This document shows, in pieces, positions 8,516 through 18,401 of a stretch of DNA of 63,726 nucleotides. The DNA is from an uncultured Acidobacteriota bacterium. GTDB taxonomy: Bacteria > Acidobacteriota > Polarisedimenticolia > Polarisedimenticolales > JAIQFR01. Under the pieces are notes generated by a model that was given only the letters and a program-made list of their open reading frames with translations, was not told the DNA's origin and ran no database searches. A program made the translations under genes and the position numbers. The first letter of the stretch is position 1; the number at the start of each line of letters is the position of its first letter. The DNA is taken from NCBI GenBank assembly GCA_937864465.1, contig CALMJU010000043.1, positions 1-63,726 on the forward strand. The letters run 5' to 3'.

Positions 8516-8586
8516 CCTCCGTCCGAGGGTCTTAAGGAGGGGGTCCACGGCTCGGGATCGGCCGGCGCCGGGGAAGGAGCGTGCCC

Positions 8587-10497
8587 ATGAGCAAGATCAT
8601 CGGAATCGATCTCGGGACGACGAACTCGGTGGTCGCCGTGATGGAGGGCGGCAAGCCGGCCGTGATCACGAACGCGGAGGGGAGCCGGGTGACGCCGTCG
8701 GTCGTCGCGGTCACCGACAAGGGGGAGCGGCTCGTCGGCCAGGTGGCGAAGCGCCAGGCCGTCACGAATCCGGAGAACACGGTCTACTCCATCAAGCGCT
8801 TCATGGGCAGGAAGTACGCCGAGGTCCAGGAGGAGATCCGGATGGTGCCCTACCGGGTCGAATCGGCCGACAACGGCGACGTGCGGGTCTCGGTGCAGGG
8901 GAAGCCGATCTCCCCTCCGGAGGTTTCGGCGATGGTGCTCCGGAAGCTCAAGGAAGCCGCCGAGGCGCACCTCGGGGAGCCGGTGACGCGGGCAGTGATC
9001 ACCGTCCCCGCCTATTTCAACGACGCACAGCGGCAGGCGACGAAGGACGCCGGCCAGATCGCGGGCCTCCAGGTCGAGCGGATCGTCAACGAGCCGACCG
9101 CGGCGGCGCTCGCCTACGGTCTGGACAAGAAGAAGGACGAGACGATCGCGGTATTCGACTTCGGCGGGGGGACCTTCGACATCTCCATCCTCGAGGTGGG
9201 AGAGGGGGTGGTGGAGGTCAAGTCGACGAACGGAGACACGCACCTGGGCGGGGACGACGTCGACCAGAGGCTGATCGACTGGATCGTCGCGGAGTTCCGG
9301 AAGGACCAGGGGATCGACCTCTCCCGGGACAAGATGGCCCTGCAGCGGCTGAAGGAGGCGGCGGAGAAGGCGAAGTGCGAGCTGAGCTCGGTCATGGAGA
9401 CCGAGATCAACCTGCCCTTCGTCACGGCGGACGCCTCGGGACCGAAGCACCTCCAGATGAAGCTCAATCGGGCCAGGTTCGAGTCGCTCGCGGACGAGAT
9501 CCTGCAGCGCACGCTCGCCCCCTGCCGGCGCGCCCTGGCGGACGCCGGGATCGAGCCCTCCAAGATCGACGAGGTCGTGCTCGTGGGAGGCTCGACGCGG
9601 ATCCCGAAGGTTCAGCAGATGGTCCGGGAGTTCTTCGGGAGGGAGCCGCACAAGGGAGTCAACCCCGACGAGGTCGTCGCCGTCGGGGCGGCGGTGCAGG
9701 CCGGAGTCCTCGCGGGCGACGTGAAGGACATCCTCCTGCTGGACGTGACGCCCCTGTCGCTCGGCATCGAGACGCTGGGAGGGGTCTTCACCCGGCTGAT
9801 TCCCCGGAACACGACGATCCCGACGCGCAAGAGCGAGATCTTCTCGACGGCCGCCGACGGCCAGACGAGCGTGGAGGTCCACGTTCTCCAGGGCGAGAGG
9901 GAGATGGCTGGGGGGAACAAGACTCTCGGCCGCTTCCACCTGGACGGGATCCCGGCGGCGCCCCGGGGGATCCCCCAGATCGAGGTGACGTTCGACATCG
10001 ACGCCAACGGGATCGTGCACGTGTCCGCGAAGGATCTCGGAACAGGGAAGGAGCAGAGGATCGCGATCACGGCCTCCTCCGGCCTGTCGAAGGACGACGT
10101 CGACCGGATGATCCGGGAGGGGGAGGCGCACGCGGCCGAGGACCAGGCGCAGCGGGAGCAGGTGGAGGTGCGGAACCGCGCCGACCAGCTCGTGTACCAG
10201 ACCGAAAAGACGCTGGCGGAGCACGGATCCAAGCTGTCCGCGCCGGACCAGGAGCCGGTGCGGGAGGCGATCCGCGAGACGAAGGAGGCGCTGGAGAGGG
10301 GAGACCTCTCCGCCGTGCGCCAGGCCGCCGAGAAGCTCGAGAAGGCCGCTCACCGCCTTGCGGAGGCGATCTACCGCGGGGCGGCGGCGGGGGGGGAGGG
10401 GGCGCCGAAGGGGTCTCCGGATGCCCCGGGAGCGGGCAAGGGCGACGACGTGATCGACGCCGAGGTCGTGGATTCGGGCGACCGGCGGTCGAACTGA
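8587..10497 (+). CDS. dnaK: Chaperone DnaK (Hsp70)
   Basis: A 636-residue Hsp70. It opens with [11 protein letters not shown] (ATPase phosphate loop) and continues with [32 protein letters not shown], the substrate-binding domain [17 protein letters not shown] and a helical lid. It ends in a Gly/Ala-rich tail and the [10 protein letters not shown]-terminus used to bind co-chaperones. ATG 8587 is preferred over GTG 8581 because GGAAGGAG sits about 8 nt before it. No dnaJ or grpE neighbours it. The small heat-shock gene follows after 40 bp, so the pair is probably co-expressed. Confidence 0.97.
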   Translation: MSKIIGIDLGTTNSVVAVMEGGKPAVITNAEGSRVTPSVVAVTDKGERLVGQVAKRQAVTNPENTVYSIKRFMGRKYAEVQEEIRMVPYRVESADNGDVRVSVQGKPISPPEVSAMVLRKLKEAAEAHLGEPVTRAVITVPAYFNDAQRQATKDAGQIAGLQVERIVNEPTAAALAYGLDKKKDETIAVFDFGGGTFDISILEVGEGVVEVKSTNGDTHLGGDDVDQRLIDWIVAEFRKDQGIDLSRDKMALQRLKEAAEKAKCELSSVMETEINLPFVTADASGPKHLQMKLNRARFESLADEILQRTLAPCRRALADAGIEPSKIDEVVLVGGSTRIPKVQQMVREFFGREPHKGVNPDEVVAVGAAVQAGVLAGDVKDILLLDVTPLSLGIETLGGVFTRLIPRNTTIPTRKSEIFSTAADGQTSVEVHVLQGEREMAGGNKTLGRFHLDGIPAAPRGIPQIEVTFDIDANGIVHVSAKDLGTGKEQRIAITASSGLSKDDVDRMIREGEAHAAEDQAQREQVEVRNRADQLVYQTEKTLAEHGSKLSAPDQEPVREAIRETKEALERGDLSAVRQAAEKLEKAAHRLAEAIYRGAAAGGEGAPKGSPDAPGAGKGDDVIDAEVVDSGDRRSN

Positions 10498-10537
10498 GGC
10501 TGCGGGGCGCCTCGGGCGCCAACGGCCCGGAGGGGAG

Positions 10538-10978
10538 ATGGCTCAGCGCGAGTGGGATCCCTTGAAGGAGTTGGTCGGCGTCCAGCAGAGGATGAACAAG
10601 CTCTTCGAGAGCGCGCTTGCGCGCACGAACTTCGACGCCGAGGGGGAGATCGGGGGCTGGTCGCCTGTGGCGGACGCGTACGAGACCGACCGGGCCATGG
10701 TGCTCCAGATCGAGATTCCCGGAGTGGACCAGGGCGCCTTGGACGTTCGCGTGGATCGCGACGAGCTCGTCGTCCAGGGCGAGCGACGCATGGACCGGGA
10801 GCCGTCCGGCGAGTACCACCGCGTCGAGCGGTCGTTCGGGAAGTTCTCGCGGCGATTCGCGATCCCGCCCGGAACGGATCGCGAGTCCGTCGAGGCGGTC
10901 TACCGGGACGGCGTGCTCCGTGTGACGCTTGCGAGGAGAGGCGGCGACGGACGGGCGATCAAGGTCGCGGTCCGCTGA
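10538..10978 (+). CDS. Small heat-shock protein (Hsp20/alpha-crystallin family)
   Basis: A 146-residue holdase-type chaperone. The alpha-crystallin domain runs from about residue 45: WSPVADAYETDRAMVLQIEIPGVDQ, LVVQGER, FSRRFAIPPGTD and the typical YRDGVLRVTLAR edge strand. The SD GGAGGGG precedes the ATG. It directly follows dnaK and precedes a sigma factor gene, so a stress-response block is plausible. Confidence 0.93.
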   Translation: MAQREWDPLKELVGVQQRMNKLFESALARTNFDAEGEIGGWSPVADAYETDRAMVLQIEIPGVDQGALDVRVDRDELVVQGERRMDREPSGEYHRVERSFGKFSRRFAIPPGTDRESVEAVYRDGVLRVTLARRGGDGRAIKVAVR

Positions 10979-11029
10979 ATCTCGAGCCGTTTCCCCCGCC
11001 GCGATCGCGCCGGCCGCGCGCGACGCGCA

Positions 11030-11038
11030 TGCTATACT
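11030..11038 (+). promoter_or_regulatory. Extended -10 promoter for the sigma factor gene
   Basis: TG-C-TATACT at 11030-11038, an extended -10 motif, with no recognisable -35 upstream in a GC-only context. The ATG of the sigma factor gene follows 22 nt downstream with a GGGGGAGG ribosome-binding site between. A strong extended -10 can work without a -35. Confidence 0.5.
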
Positions 11039-11060
11039 CCCGCCGCTCGTCGGGGGAGGC

Positions 11061-11918
11061 ATGGACGAGGAACGCGAAGAATCCGGCGGTTCCGGTACGG
11101 AGTCGCTGAAGAAGTATCTGCGGGAAATCTCGCGCCTCCCTCGGGTGACCGCCGAGGAGGAGCGCCACCTGGGTCGCCGCATCCAGAAGGGGGATCCGGA
11201 GGCCCTGCGGAAGCTCGTCGAGGCGAACCTGCGGTTCGTCGTGTCGTACGCGAAGCGCTACCGCGGATGCGGGCTCTCCTTCCTGGACCTCATCAACGAG
11301 GGGAACATCGGCCTGATCGAGGCGGCGAAGAGGTTCGATCCTTCGAAGAACGTGAAGTTCATCACCTACGCGGTCTGGTGGGTGCGGCAGTCGATCATCC
11401 ACGCCCTCTCCGACCAGAGCGGGGCGTTCCGCCTCCCCCAGAAGCAGGCCAATCTCCTGTACCGGATCGGCAAGGCGCAGTCGAACCTCCGCTCGAAGCT
11501 GAAGCGAACGCCTTCCGCGGAGGAGATCGCCCGCCAGATGGAGGTCAGCGTCGAGGACGTCACGAATCTCCTCCAGGTGTCGGACGAGAACGTCTCTCTG
11601 TCCGCGGTGATCGACGAGGAGCACGAGTTCCACCTGTCGGACAAGCTCGAGCAGGGGATCATCCCTCCCGCGGACCTGGTCCTCCTCCGCCACTCGCTGA
11701 AGGGGCTCTTGCGCAAGGCGCTCGACGATCTCGACGAGAAGGAAGAGCGGGTGATCCGGCTCCGGTTCGGTCTCGACGGGGCGGACCCGAGGACGCTCAA
11801 GGAGATCGGGGAGATGATGAACCTCTCCCGGGAGCGGATCCGGCAGATCGAGGCGCAGGCCATCGAGAAGCTGAACCGCTCGCAGAAGTGCCAGCGGCTT
11901 CGTGGCTATCTCAACTAG
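11061..11918 (+). CDS. RNA polymerase sigma factor, sigma-70 family (group 2-like)
   Basis: A 285-residue sigma factor without region 1.1. It has region 1.2 (SLKKYLREISRLPRVTAEEE), region 2 (NLRFVVSYAKRYRG, LDLINEGNIGLIEAAKRFDP, FITYAVWWVRQSI), region 3 (RTPSAEEIARQMEV) and region 4 (RFGLDGADPRTLKEIGEMMNLSRERIRQIE). The size fits RpoS/SigD-type or RpoH-like alternative factors. Its place after dnaK and hsp20 makes a stress role attractive, but that is inference. It probably has its own extended -10 promoter. The DnaC-like gene starts 28 bp downstream. Confidence 0.93.
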   Translation: MDEEREESGGSGTESLKKYLREISRLPRVTAEEERHLGRRIQKGDPEALRKLVEANLRFVVSYAKRYRGCGLSFLDLINEGNIGLIEAAKRFDPSKNVKFITYAVWWVRQSIIHALSDQSGAFRLPQKQANLLYRIGKAQSNLRSKLKRTPSAEEIARQMEVSVEDVTNLLQVSDENVSLSAVIDEEHEFHLSDKLEQGIIPPADLVLLRHSLKGLLRKALDDLDEKEERVIRLRFGLDGADPRTLKEIGEMMNLSRERIRQIEAQAIEKLNRSQKCQRLRGYLN

Positions 11919-11946
11919 CGCGAGGCCTCCCCGGACGGAGGGCGGC

Positions 11947-12690
11947 ATGGACACGCCGTGCCCCGCTTGCAGCGGAACCGGTTTCAGGATCGTGGAGCAG
12001 GGGGGCGGGACGACGGCGGCGGTCCCCTGCGAGTGCGGCGTGGCGGGGCGGTCGGCAAGGCTGCTTCGCGCCGCCGGCATCCCCAGGCGCTACGAGCACT
12101 GCTCCCTGGCCGATTTCGAGATCCACGACCCGAGCCACCAGGCGGCGCTGCAGGTGGCTCGAGAGTGGGTGGAGCGCTGGCCGGACCGCGTCGAGCACGG
12201 GCTCCTGTTCCTGGGGGAGCCCGGGACGGGGAAGACCCACCTCGCGGTGGGGATCGCACGCGCGCTGATCGAGGAGAAGGGGGCGCGCGTGGTCTTCCGG
12301 GAGCAGCGGCAGCTCCTGAAGGAGCTGCAGGCGACGTTCGACTCGGGCTCCGCGCGCAGCGAGTGGGACGTGCTGGCGCCGGTGCTCGAGGCGGAAGTCC
12401 TGGTGCTCGACGACCTGGGGGCCGGGCGGACGACGCCCTGGGCGCGCGACGTGATGCACGACCTGATCGCCCATCGCTACAACGAGCGCCTCCCGATCCT
12501 GATGACCTCGAACCGCCCGACCGGGGAGGAGCGCGACCCTCGGGCCCCGGCCGACCCCCTCGAAGGGATGACGCTGCGGGATCGCCTGGGAGAGGCCATG
12601 ATGTCGCGTCTGTACGAGATGTGCCTCATCGTCCACGTCCGGGGAAAGGACTTCCGGCGGGGCGTGCTGCACGCGCGCCACCGGTTCTGA
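11947..12690 (+). CDS. DnaC/IstB-like AAA+ ATPase (putative helicase loader)
   Basis: A 247-residue protein. The N-terminus holds a probable zinc knuckle (CPAC near residues 5-8 and CEC near 29-31). The AAA+ core has Walker A GEPGTGKTH (about 90-98), Walker B VLVLDDLG and a sensor-1-like ILMTSNRP, then a C-terminal arginine-finger region SRLYEMC. DnaC-like proteins load the replicative helicase; an IstB transposition helper is the alternative, but no transposase lies nearby. The start at 11947 gives the zinc knuckle at the very N-terminus. Confidence 0.85.
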   Translation: MDTPCPACSGTGFRIVEQGGGTTAAVPCECGVAGRSARLLRAAGIPRRYEHCSLADFEIHDPSHQAALQVAREWVERWPDRVEHGLLFLGEPGTGKTHLAVGIARALIEEKGARVVFREQRQLLKELQATFDSGSARSEWDVLAPVLEAEVLVLDDLGAGRTTPWARDVMHDLIAHRYNERLPILMTSNRPTGEERDPRAPADPLEGMTLRDRLGEAMMSRLYEMCLIVHVRGKDFRRGVLHARHRF

Positions 12691-12719
12691 GACGGCCCGA
12701 TCGGCGGAGGAGGGAAGAC

Positions 12720-13511
12720 ATGGCGCAGGACCCGTTCCGGTACGTGCTGTACGAGGTGCGAGAGCGCGCGGCCTGGATCACCGTGAGCCGGCCCGAACGG
12801 CTGAACGCGCTCGACCGGCAGACCGTGACCGAGATCGCGGCGGCCGTGGATCTCGCGGTGGCGGACGACCGCGTGGCCGTGCTGGTGCTGACGGGCGCGG
12901 GGGAAAAGGCGTTCGTGGCCGGGGCCGACATCGCCGAGATGAGCGCGATGAGCCCGGCGGAGGCGCAGGAGTTCTCGCGCTTCCTGCACCGCGCCCTCGA
13001 CCGGATCGAGCGTTGCCCGAAGCCGGTCGTCGCCGCGGTGAACGGCTTCGCGCTCGGGGGGGGGTGCGAGCTCGCGATGGCGTGCCACGTCCGGATCGCG
13101 TCCGAGACGGCGCGGTTCGGGCAGCCCGAGGTCAACCTGGGGCTCATCCCGGGGGCCGGCGGGACCCAGCGGCTCCAGCGGATCGTCGGGAGGGGGCGAG
13201 CCCTGGACCTCATCCTGACCGGCGACATGGTCTCCGCTCCCGAGGCGTTGACGCTCGGCCTCGTCACGCGGGTGGTGGCGCCGGAGGCGCTCGCCGCGGA
13301 GACTGCCTCGCTCGCCTCCAAGATCGCGGCGAAGGGGCCGAGGGCGCTGGCGCTCGCTCTTGAGGCGGTGCTCGCGGGCGGAGAGATCGCCCAGGAGGAG
13401 GCGCTTCGCCTGGAGTCGTCGCTGTTCGGACTGTGCTTCGCGAGCGAGGACATGCGTGAAGGAACTCGCGCGTTCCTGGAGAAGCGCAAGCCCGCCTTCA
13501 CCGGCCGGTAG
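12720..13511 (+). CDS. Enoyl-CoA hydratase (crotonase family)
   Basis: A 263-residue protein of normal crotonase length. Both catalytic glutamates of true hydratases are present: E117 in GGGCELAM and E137 in GQPEVNLG, 20 residues apart as in rat mitochondrial enoyl-CoA hydratase. The oxyanion-hole segments [11 protein letters not shown] (65-74) and FALGGG (110-115) are intact. It should hydrate 2-enoyl-CoA in beta-oxidation or a related CoA pathway. GGAGG precedes the ATG at 12720. No other beta-oxidation gene adjoins it; the next gene is the LPS transport fusion, 6 bp downstream. Confidence 0.93.
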   Translation: MAQDPFRYVLYEVRERAAWITVSRPERLNALDRQTVTEIAAAVDLAVADDRVAVLVLTGAGEKAFVAGADIAEMSAMSPAEAQEFSRFLHRALDRIERCPKPVVAAVNGFALGGGCELAMACHVRIASETARFGQPEVNLGLIPGAGGTQRLQRIVGRGRALDLILTGDMVSAPEALTLGLVTRVVAPEALAAETASLASKIAAKGPRALALALEAVLAGGEIAQEEALRLESSLFGLCFASEDMREGTRAFLEKRKPAFTGR

Positions 13512-13517
13512 CCTCGG

Positions 13518-15473
13518 GTGACGCGGCTCAGGTTCTTCCGGATCCTCGTGCCGGCGCTCTTGCTGCCGTTTCTGCTTGTGCTCGCCCTCATGATGCGGGA
13601 GCGGCCTGCGCCGACGATCGACGAGGTCCCGAAGGGCTCGTTCGACGGCCCGCGCGCCGAGAGCATCGAGCTGACCGATCTCGCCGGAGGAGCGCGGCGG
13701 CTGGCGGTCAAGGTTCGGCGGATCGAGCAGGGGGAAGGAGGGCGGCTCCGGCTCGAGGGGATCGAGCGCCTCGTCCTCGATCGCGAGGGGGCGCCGCCCC
13801 TGGTCGTGCGCGCGGAGCGGGGCGATGTCGACGGGATGCAGGGGCAGCGCCTCTTCCGGCTGGAGGGGGGGGTCCGCGTGCAGGAGGAGGGGAACGCCGG
13901 GTTCCTCGTATCGCTTCCCACGCTGGAGATCGACGAGGCCTCCGGCGAGGCCCGATCGGTGGGGGAGGTGCTCCTGGAGGAGGCGGGCCGCAGCGGCCGC
14001 GCCGCGTCGATCGTGCACGGGCTGCGCGGGCAGCCCACGGAGATCGGGGGCCTCGAGCTGTCGGGGCCGGATGGCTTCTCCCTCACGTGCGACAAGGCGC
14101 TCCTGCGGGATGCGGCGCGGGACGTCGAGTTCCGCGGCGAGGTGCGAGCGCGGCGGGGAGGCGTCCTGCTGGACGCCGGCTCGGTTCGGATCCTGCGGGA
14201 CGCTTCGAGGCGGATTCGCGAAGCGAGCGCCGCGGAAGGAGTCGCGGGATCGAGCCGGGAGCCCGGCGTCCCCGAGATCCGGTTCTCCGCTTCCGGCGCC
14301 CGGCTGAAGTGGGACGAAGCGGGCGATCCGATCGCGCTGACGCTCGCGGGAGAGGCGAGCGTGGAGCGAGGAGATTTCCGCCTCATGGCCGCGACCATCG
14401 AGGCGCTCCGGAACGGAACCGGGTCCGGCTCTCCCTGGCGCGTTGGAGCCGCCGGCGGCGTGCGCGCGAGCGGGACGTGGCGCGGAGGCCCTGCGCTTCT
14501 CGAGGGGGAGCGTCTCGTCGCCGAGATGAGCGCCGAGGGATCGCTCCTCGGCGCGGAGATCGAGGGAAGCGCCGGGTTCGAGGGGACGGACCTCTCGGCC
14601 GAGGCTGCGAGCATCCGAGTCGAGCCTTCGCCCGCTCCGGGACGCGCGACGCTCCGATCGGGGCCGGATCGGCGCGCGCGGCTGGCGCGCGAGCGCAGCC
14701 GGGTTTCCGCCGACCGCATCGAGACGGATCTCGAGGGGAGCGGGTTCCGGGCGCAGGGGCGGGTCGAGGCGACCCTCCTTGGCGCGACGGGTCGAGCCGG
14801 CGCGCGGCCGGCGGGGGGCGTGTTTCGCCCCGGGGACGCCGTGCACTTCGTGTCCGGCGCGCTGGAGGGGCGGGCGGCCGACGGACGCCTGGTCTTCGAA
14901 GGAGCGGTGCGAGGATGGCAGGGGGAGCGGAATCTCTCCGCGGACCGCGTCGAGATCTGCGATCGCCCCGAGGAGCTGCGAGCCTTGGGACGAGTGGCCA
15001 CCCGCCTGCCGCGGATCGCCGACGCCACGACCTCGGAGTCCGACTACGTCCGCATCGCGGCGGATCGGCTCGACTACGCGGCCGAGGAATCGCGCGCGGT
15101 GTACACGGGGCACGTTCTCATCCGCCAGGCCGAGGGATGGCTCGAGGCCGAACGGGTCGAGGTGGCCCTCGCCCCGGGCTCGGAGGGGCTCCGCGAGATC
15201 ACCGCGAGCGGCGGAATCCGCCTCGAGTTCCGGTCGCCGGACAGGAAGGGGATGCCGGAGCCCGTGGTCGGAGAAGGGGACCGCGTCGTGTATTCTCCGG
15301 GGGAGAGGACGGTGCGGCTGATCGGCGAGGCGGCCCCCGCCACGCTTCGGAGAGCGGGTCCCGAGGGGGGAACGACGAGCGGCCGAGTCTTGCGCTATCG
15401 TCTCGACGCGGGCACCATCGAGGTGGAGTCGGGCGACCGCAACCGGGCACGGATCCGAGGCGCCCAGGGTTGA
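13518..15473 (+). CDS. LptC-LptA fusion: LPS transport periplasmic bridge
   Basis: A 651-residue protein from a GTG start. One N-terminal membrane anchor (about residues 8-27) is followed by an LptC-like segment ([10 protein letters not shown] onward to about 210). It ends in a clear LptA/OstA beta-jellyroll (about 490-650: [65 protein letters not shown]). The middle (about 210-490) has more OstA-like strands. In E. coli LptC (191 residues) and LptA (185) are separate; together they carry LPS across the periplasm from LptB2FG to LptDE. The gene sits directly upstream of lptB and rpoN, the usual lptA position. Fusing C and A gives a long bridge in one chain. Confidence 0.85.
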   Translation: MTRLRFFRILVPALLLPFLLVLALMMRERPAPTIDEVPKGSFDGPRAESIELTDLAGGARRLAVKVRRIEQGEGGRLRLEGIERLVLDREGAPPLVVRAERGDVDGMQGQRLFRLEGGVRVQEEGNAGFLVSLPTLEIDEASGEARSVGEVLLEEAGRSGRAASIVHGLRGQPTEIGGLELSGPDGFSLTCDKALLRDAARDVEFRGEVRARRGGVLLDAGSVRILRDASRRIREASAAEGVAGSSREPGVPEIRFSASGARLKWDEAGDPIALTLAGEASVERGDFRLMAATIEALRNGTGSGSPWRVGAAGGVRASGTWRGGPALLEGERLVAEMSAEGSLLGAEIEGSAGFEGTDLSAEAASIRVEPSPAPGRATLRSGPDRRARLARERSRVSADRIETDLEGSGFRAQGRVEATLLGATGRAGARPAGGVFRPGDAVHFVSGALEGRAADGRLVFEGAVRGWQGERNLSADRVEICDRPEELRALGRVATRLPRIADATTSESDYVRIAADRLDYAAEESRAVYTGHVLIRQAEGWLEAERVEVALAPGSEGLREITASGGIRLEFRSPDRKGMPEPVVGEGDRVVYSPGERTVRLIGEAAPATLRRAGPEGGTTSGRVLRYRLDAGTIEVESGDRNRARIRGAQG

Positions 15474-15484
15474 GGACGGAGAGG

Positions 15485-16252
15485 ATGCAGCCGGAGGAGC
15501 GGCGGGAAGGGGATCCCGGAAGCGTAGGGCGGGGCCTGGCGGCGCAGGGCCTCACGAAGACCTACCGGCGGCGGACGGTCGTGGACGCCGTGTCCGTGCG
15601 GATCCTTCCGGGCGAGGTCGTCGGGCTCCTGGGGCCGAACGGCGCGGGGAAGACGACGTCGTTCTATCTGATTCTCGGTCTCGTGCCTCCCCAGAGCGGG
15701 AAGGTGCTCCTCGACGGGCGAGACATCACGCGCTTGCCGATGTACCTCCGCGCCCGGCAGGGGATCGGCTATCTCCCCCAAGAGCCTTCGATCTTCCGGC
15801 GCATGACCGTCGAACAGAATCTCCTCGCGATCCTCGAGACGCGCCGCGTGCCCGGGAACGGGGGGCGCCGACGCTGCGAGGCTCTCCTCGAGGAGTTCGG
15901 CCTGACCCGGGTGGCCCGGACGCCAGGCTTCGCGCTCTCCGGCGGGGAGCGCAGAAGGGCGGAGATCGCGCGGGCGCTCGCCGCGGAGCCTCGTTACATG
16001 CTGCTGGACGAGCCCTTCGCCGGGATCGACCCGATCGCCGTCGCGGATCTCCAGAAGATCGTGGTTCGGTTGCGGGACAAGGGGATCGGCGTGCTCATCA
16101 CGGACCACAACGTCCGCGAGACTTTGCAGATCACCGATCGGGCCTATATTATCAGCCAGGGTCGCATCTTCCGAGACGGAACGCCCGCGGACCTGGCCGC
16201 GGACGCGGACGTTCGCAAGATCTACCTGGGAGAGAACTTCCGGCTGCAGTGA
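15485..16252 (+). CDS. lptB: LPS export ABC transporter ATP-binding protein LptB
   Basis: A 255-residue ABC ATPase. Walker A GPNGAGKT (50-57), a Q-loop [18 protein letters not shown], signature [13 protein letters not shown], Walker [14 protein letters not shown] and a switch histidine [19 protein letters not shown]. The combination of Q-loop and H-loop context is characteristic of LptB. It powers LPS extraction from the inner membrane with LptF and LptG, which are fused in one gene at 49397-51838. It is tightly downstream of the LptC-LptA fusion and followed after 21 bp by rpoN, the conserved order. Confidence 0.96.
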   Translation: MQPEERREGDPGSVGRGLAAQGLTKTYRRRTVVDAVSVRILPGEVVGLLGPNGAGKTTSFYLILGLVPPQSGKVLLDGRDITRLPMYLRARQGIGYLPQEPSIFRRMTVEQNLLAILETRRVPGNGGRRRCEALLEEFGLTRVARTPGFALSGGERRRAEIARALAAEPRYMLLDEPFAGIDPIAVADLQKIVVRLRDKGIGVLITDHNVRETLQITDRAYIISQGRIFRDGTPADLAADADVRKIYLGENFRLQ

Positions 16253-16273
16253 GCCGGCGCGTCGCGAAGGCGT

Positions 16274-17683
16274 ATGGCCCTCGAGCAAAAACTCAGCGTC
16301 CGGATGAGCCAGAAGCTCATCATGACGCAGTCGCTCCAGCAGGCGATCAAGCTCCTGCAGATGTCGCGGCTCGAGCTCGCGGACGAGATCCAGCTGGAGC
16401 TGGTCGAGAACCCCGTGCTCGAGGAGGCCCAGGCATCGGCGGAGCGAGCCGAGGAGCAGCCAGAGCAGCCGCGCGACGATCCGTTCCCGGAGATCGACTA
16501 CGAGTCGTATTTCCAGGACGTCGACGGCGGATACGTGCCTCGCGCGCCTGTGGATCGCAGCGAGGATCTCCCGTCGTTCGAGAACGTGCTGACCCGTCCG
16601 CAGAACCTCGCCGACCACCTCACCTGGCAACTGGGCCTGTCGACCTCCTCGGAGACGCGGGCGGCGGTCGGCCGCGCGATCATCGGGAACCTGGACGAGG
16701 ACGGCTACCTCCGCGCGTCGATCGAGGAGATCCGGCGGATGGGGGACTTCCCGCTCGAAGAGGTGGAGGCGACGCTGCGGATGGTGCAGCGATTCGACCC
16801 GGTCGGAGTGGCGTCTCGCGATCTCGTCGAATGTCTCACGATCCAGCTCCACCACCTCGGGCAGGCCGGCACCGCCGCCGAGACGATCGTGCGCCACCAT
16901 CTCGACAAGCTCCAGAACCGGAAGTTCCGCGATCTGGCCGAGGTACTCGGCCTCGATGTCGAGGACGTGATGGCCGAGATCGAGATCATCCGGCACCTCG
17001 ATCCGCGCCCGGGCAGGAGATACGGGGACACGAGCAGCCGTTATGTGGTGCCGGACGTGTACGTCGTGAAGGTCGACGACGAGTACCAGATCCTGCTGAA
17101 CGAGGAGGGGCTCCCGAAGCTTCGGATCAGCCCCCTCTACCGCAGGATGATCGAGCGCGGCAGCTCCTCGTCCACGCCGGCGGACGCGAGGGAGTACGTG
17201 CGCGGGAAGCTCCGCTCGGCGTTTCGACTCATCAAGAGCCTCGAGGAGCGCCAGCGGACGATCTACAAGGTGGCGCGCTCGATCGTGTCGTTCCAGCGCG
17301 ACTTCCTCGATCACGGGATCGAGCGGCTGAAGCCTCTCATTCTCAAGGACGTGGCCGAGGAGATCGGGATGCACGAGTCCACGGTGAGCCGCGTCGTGAA
17401 CAACAAGTACATGCACACGCATCGGGGTCTCTTCGAGATGCGATTCTTCTTCCACAGCGGCATCGCTTCCGTGGAGGGGGGGGAGAGCGTCTCGTCTCTC
17501 ACCGTCAAGGAGAGGATCCGAAAGATCGTCGGCGGCGAGGACGCCCGCCGCCCGCTCTCGGACGCCGCGATCGTGGACGTGCTCCGCGCGGAAGGGCTGC
17601 AGATCGCACGGCGCACCGTCGCGAAATACCGCGAGGAGCTCCGGATCCCGGCGTCCAGCGCCCGGAAGAGCGCGCCTCGCTGA
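16274..17683 (+). CDS. rpoN: RNA polymerase sigma-54 factor
   Basis: A 469-residue RpoN. It starts with the Q- and L-rich activator-interaction region (LIMTQSLQQAIKLLQMSRLEL), then an acidic region, the core-binding domain, the DNA-binding helix-turn-helix (VAEEIGMHESTVSRVVNNKYMHT) and the RpoN box ARRTVAKYRE near residues 447-456. It directs transcription from -24/-12 promoters that need AAA+ activators. It lies between lptB and hpf, as in many proteobacteria, and is probably in the same operon. Confidence 0.97.
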   Translation: MALEQKLSVRMSQKLIMTQSLQQAIKLLQMSRLELADEIQLELVENPVLEEAQASAERAEEQPEQPRDDPFPEIDYESYFQDVDGGYVPRAPVDRSEDLPSFENVLTRPQNLADHLTWQLGLSTSSETRAAVGRAIIGNLDEDGYLRASIEEIRRMGDFPLEEVEATLRMVQRFDPVGVASRDLVECLTIQLHHLGQAGTAAETIVRHHLDKLQNRKFRDLAEVLGLDVEDVMAEIEIIRHLDPRPGRRYGDTSSRYVVPDVYVVKVDDEYQILLNEEGLPKLRISPLYRRMIERGSSSSTPADAREYVRGKLRSAFRLIKSLEERQRTIYKVARSIVSFQRDFLDHGIERLKPLILKDVAEEIGMHESTVSRVVNNKYMHTHRGLFEMRFFFHSGIASVEGGESVSSLTVKERIRKIVGGEDARRPLSDAAIVDVLRAEGLQIARRTVAKYREELRIPASSARKSAPR

Positions 17684-17709
17684 ACCCGAGCCGGATCGGA
17701 GGGGAATCC

Positions 17710-18261
17710 ATGAAGATCGACATCACCGGTCGCCAGGTCGAGATCACGCCCGCTCTCAAGGACTTCACGGTAGAGAAGCTCAAGAAGCTGGAGAAGCTGC
17801 TGGACGGCCCCCTGGAGGTCCACGTCGTGCTGGGGGTCGAGAAGCACCGCCATCTCGCCGAGATCCAGGTCCGCTCCCGGACCGCGGTCCTGTCGGGGAC
17901 GGAGGAGACGGGGGACCTCTACGCGTCGATCGGGGAAGTCGCGGACAAGCTGGAACGGCAGGCCCTGCGGCACAAGGAGAAGGTCACCGAGAAGAAGCGT
18001 CGCGAAGGGGCGCGCGCCCCCGAGGTCGCCCGGGCGATCGGGGAGGAGGCGGCGGGGGAAGAGGCGCCGGAGGAGCGCCCGGCCCGGATCCTCCCGAGCG
18101 AGAGGTACCGCTTGAAGCCCCTCTCCGCCGAGGACGCCGTGCTCGAGCTCGAGGGAACGGGGGAGGATCTCCTCGTGTACCGCGACGACCGCACGTACCG
18201 CGTCAACGTCGTCTATCGCAGGAAGGACGGGAATTTCGGGCTGATCGATCCCGAGTTCTGA
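17710..18261 (+). CDS. hpf: Ribosome hibernation-promoting factor, long form
   Basis: A 183-residue protein. Residues 1-100 are the S30AE ribosome-binding domain (ITGRQVEITPALKDFTVEKLKKLEKLL), then an acidic linker and the C-terminal dimerisation domain (SERYRLKPLSAEDAVLEL, FLVYRDD-like LLVYRDDRTYRVNVVYRRKDGN). The long form drives 100S ribosome dimers in stationary phase. GGAGGGG precedes the ATG. It follows rpoN by 26 bp, the conserved arrangement. Confidence 0.95.
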   Translation: MKIDITGRQVEITPALKDFTVEKLKKLEKLLDGPLEVHVVLGVEKHRHLAEIQVRSRTAVLSGTEETGDLYASIGEVADKLERQALRHKEKVTEKKRREGARAPEVARAIGEEAAGEEAPEERPARILPSERYRLKPLSAEDAVLELEGTGEDLLVYRDDRTYRVNVVYRRKDGNFGLIDPEF

Positions 18262-18264
18262 GCG

Positions 18265-18280
18265 CGAGCGCGGCCGCTCG
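18265..18280 (+). terminator. Weak hairpin after hpf
   Basis: CGAGCG-CGGC-CGCTCG gives a 6-bp stem with a 4-nt loop directly after the hpf stop, followed by CCTTCTT rather than a clean T-run. It is at best a weak intrinsic terminator for the lpt-rpoN-hpf operon. Confidence 0.3.
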
Positions 18281-18287
18281 GGCCTTC

Positions 18288-18316
18288 TTGACCCTCTTCG
18301 GGGTCCCTGATAGCTT
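18288..18316 (+). promoter_or_regulatory. Promoter candidate for the acyl-CoA mutase genes
   Basis: TTGACC (18288-18293), a 17-bp spacer and TAGCTT (18311-18316). It is followed by an 80-nt, G-rich leader to the mutase ATG at 18402 with no riboswitch-like fold that I can recognise; in particular I see no cobalamin-riboswitch B12 box. Confidence 0.45.
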
Positions 18317-18401
18317 CTGAAATCGCGCCGCCGCCGGTCCGGTCGGGCGGGGGCGGGGGAGTGTTGGGCGTGCCCGGCGGCCGGCGGAAGGCGAAGGCCC
18401 G

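Noticed and set aside
12720-13511. Loss of a catalytic glutamate in the enoyl-CoA hydratase
   Set aside because: Recounting placed the two catalytic Glu residues in GGGCE and QPE (20 apart), both present.
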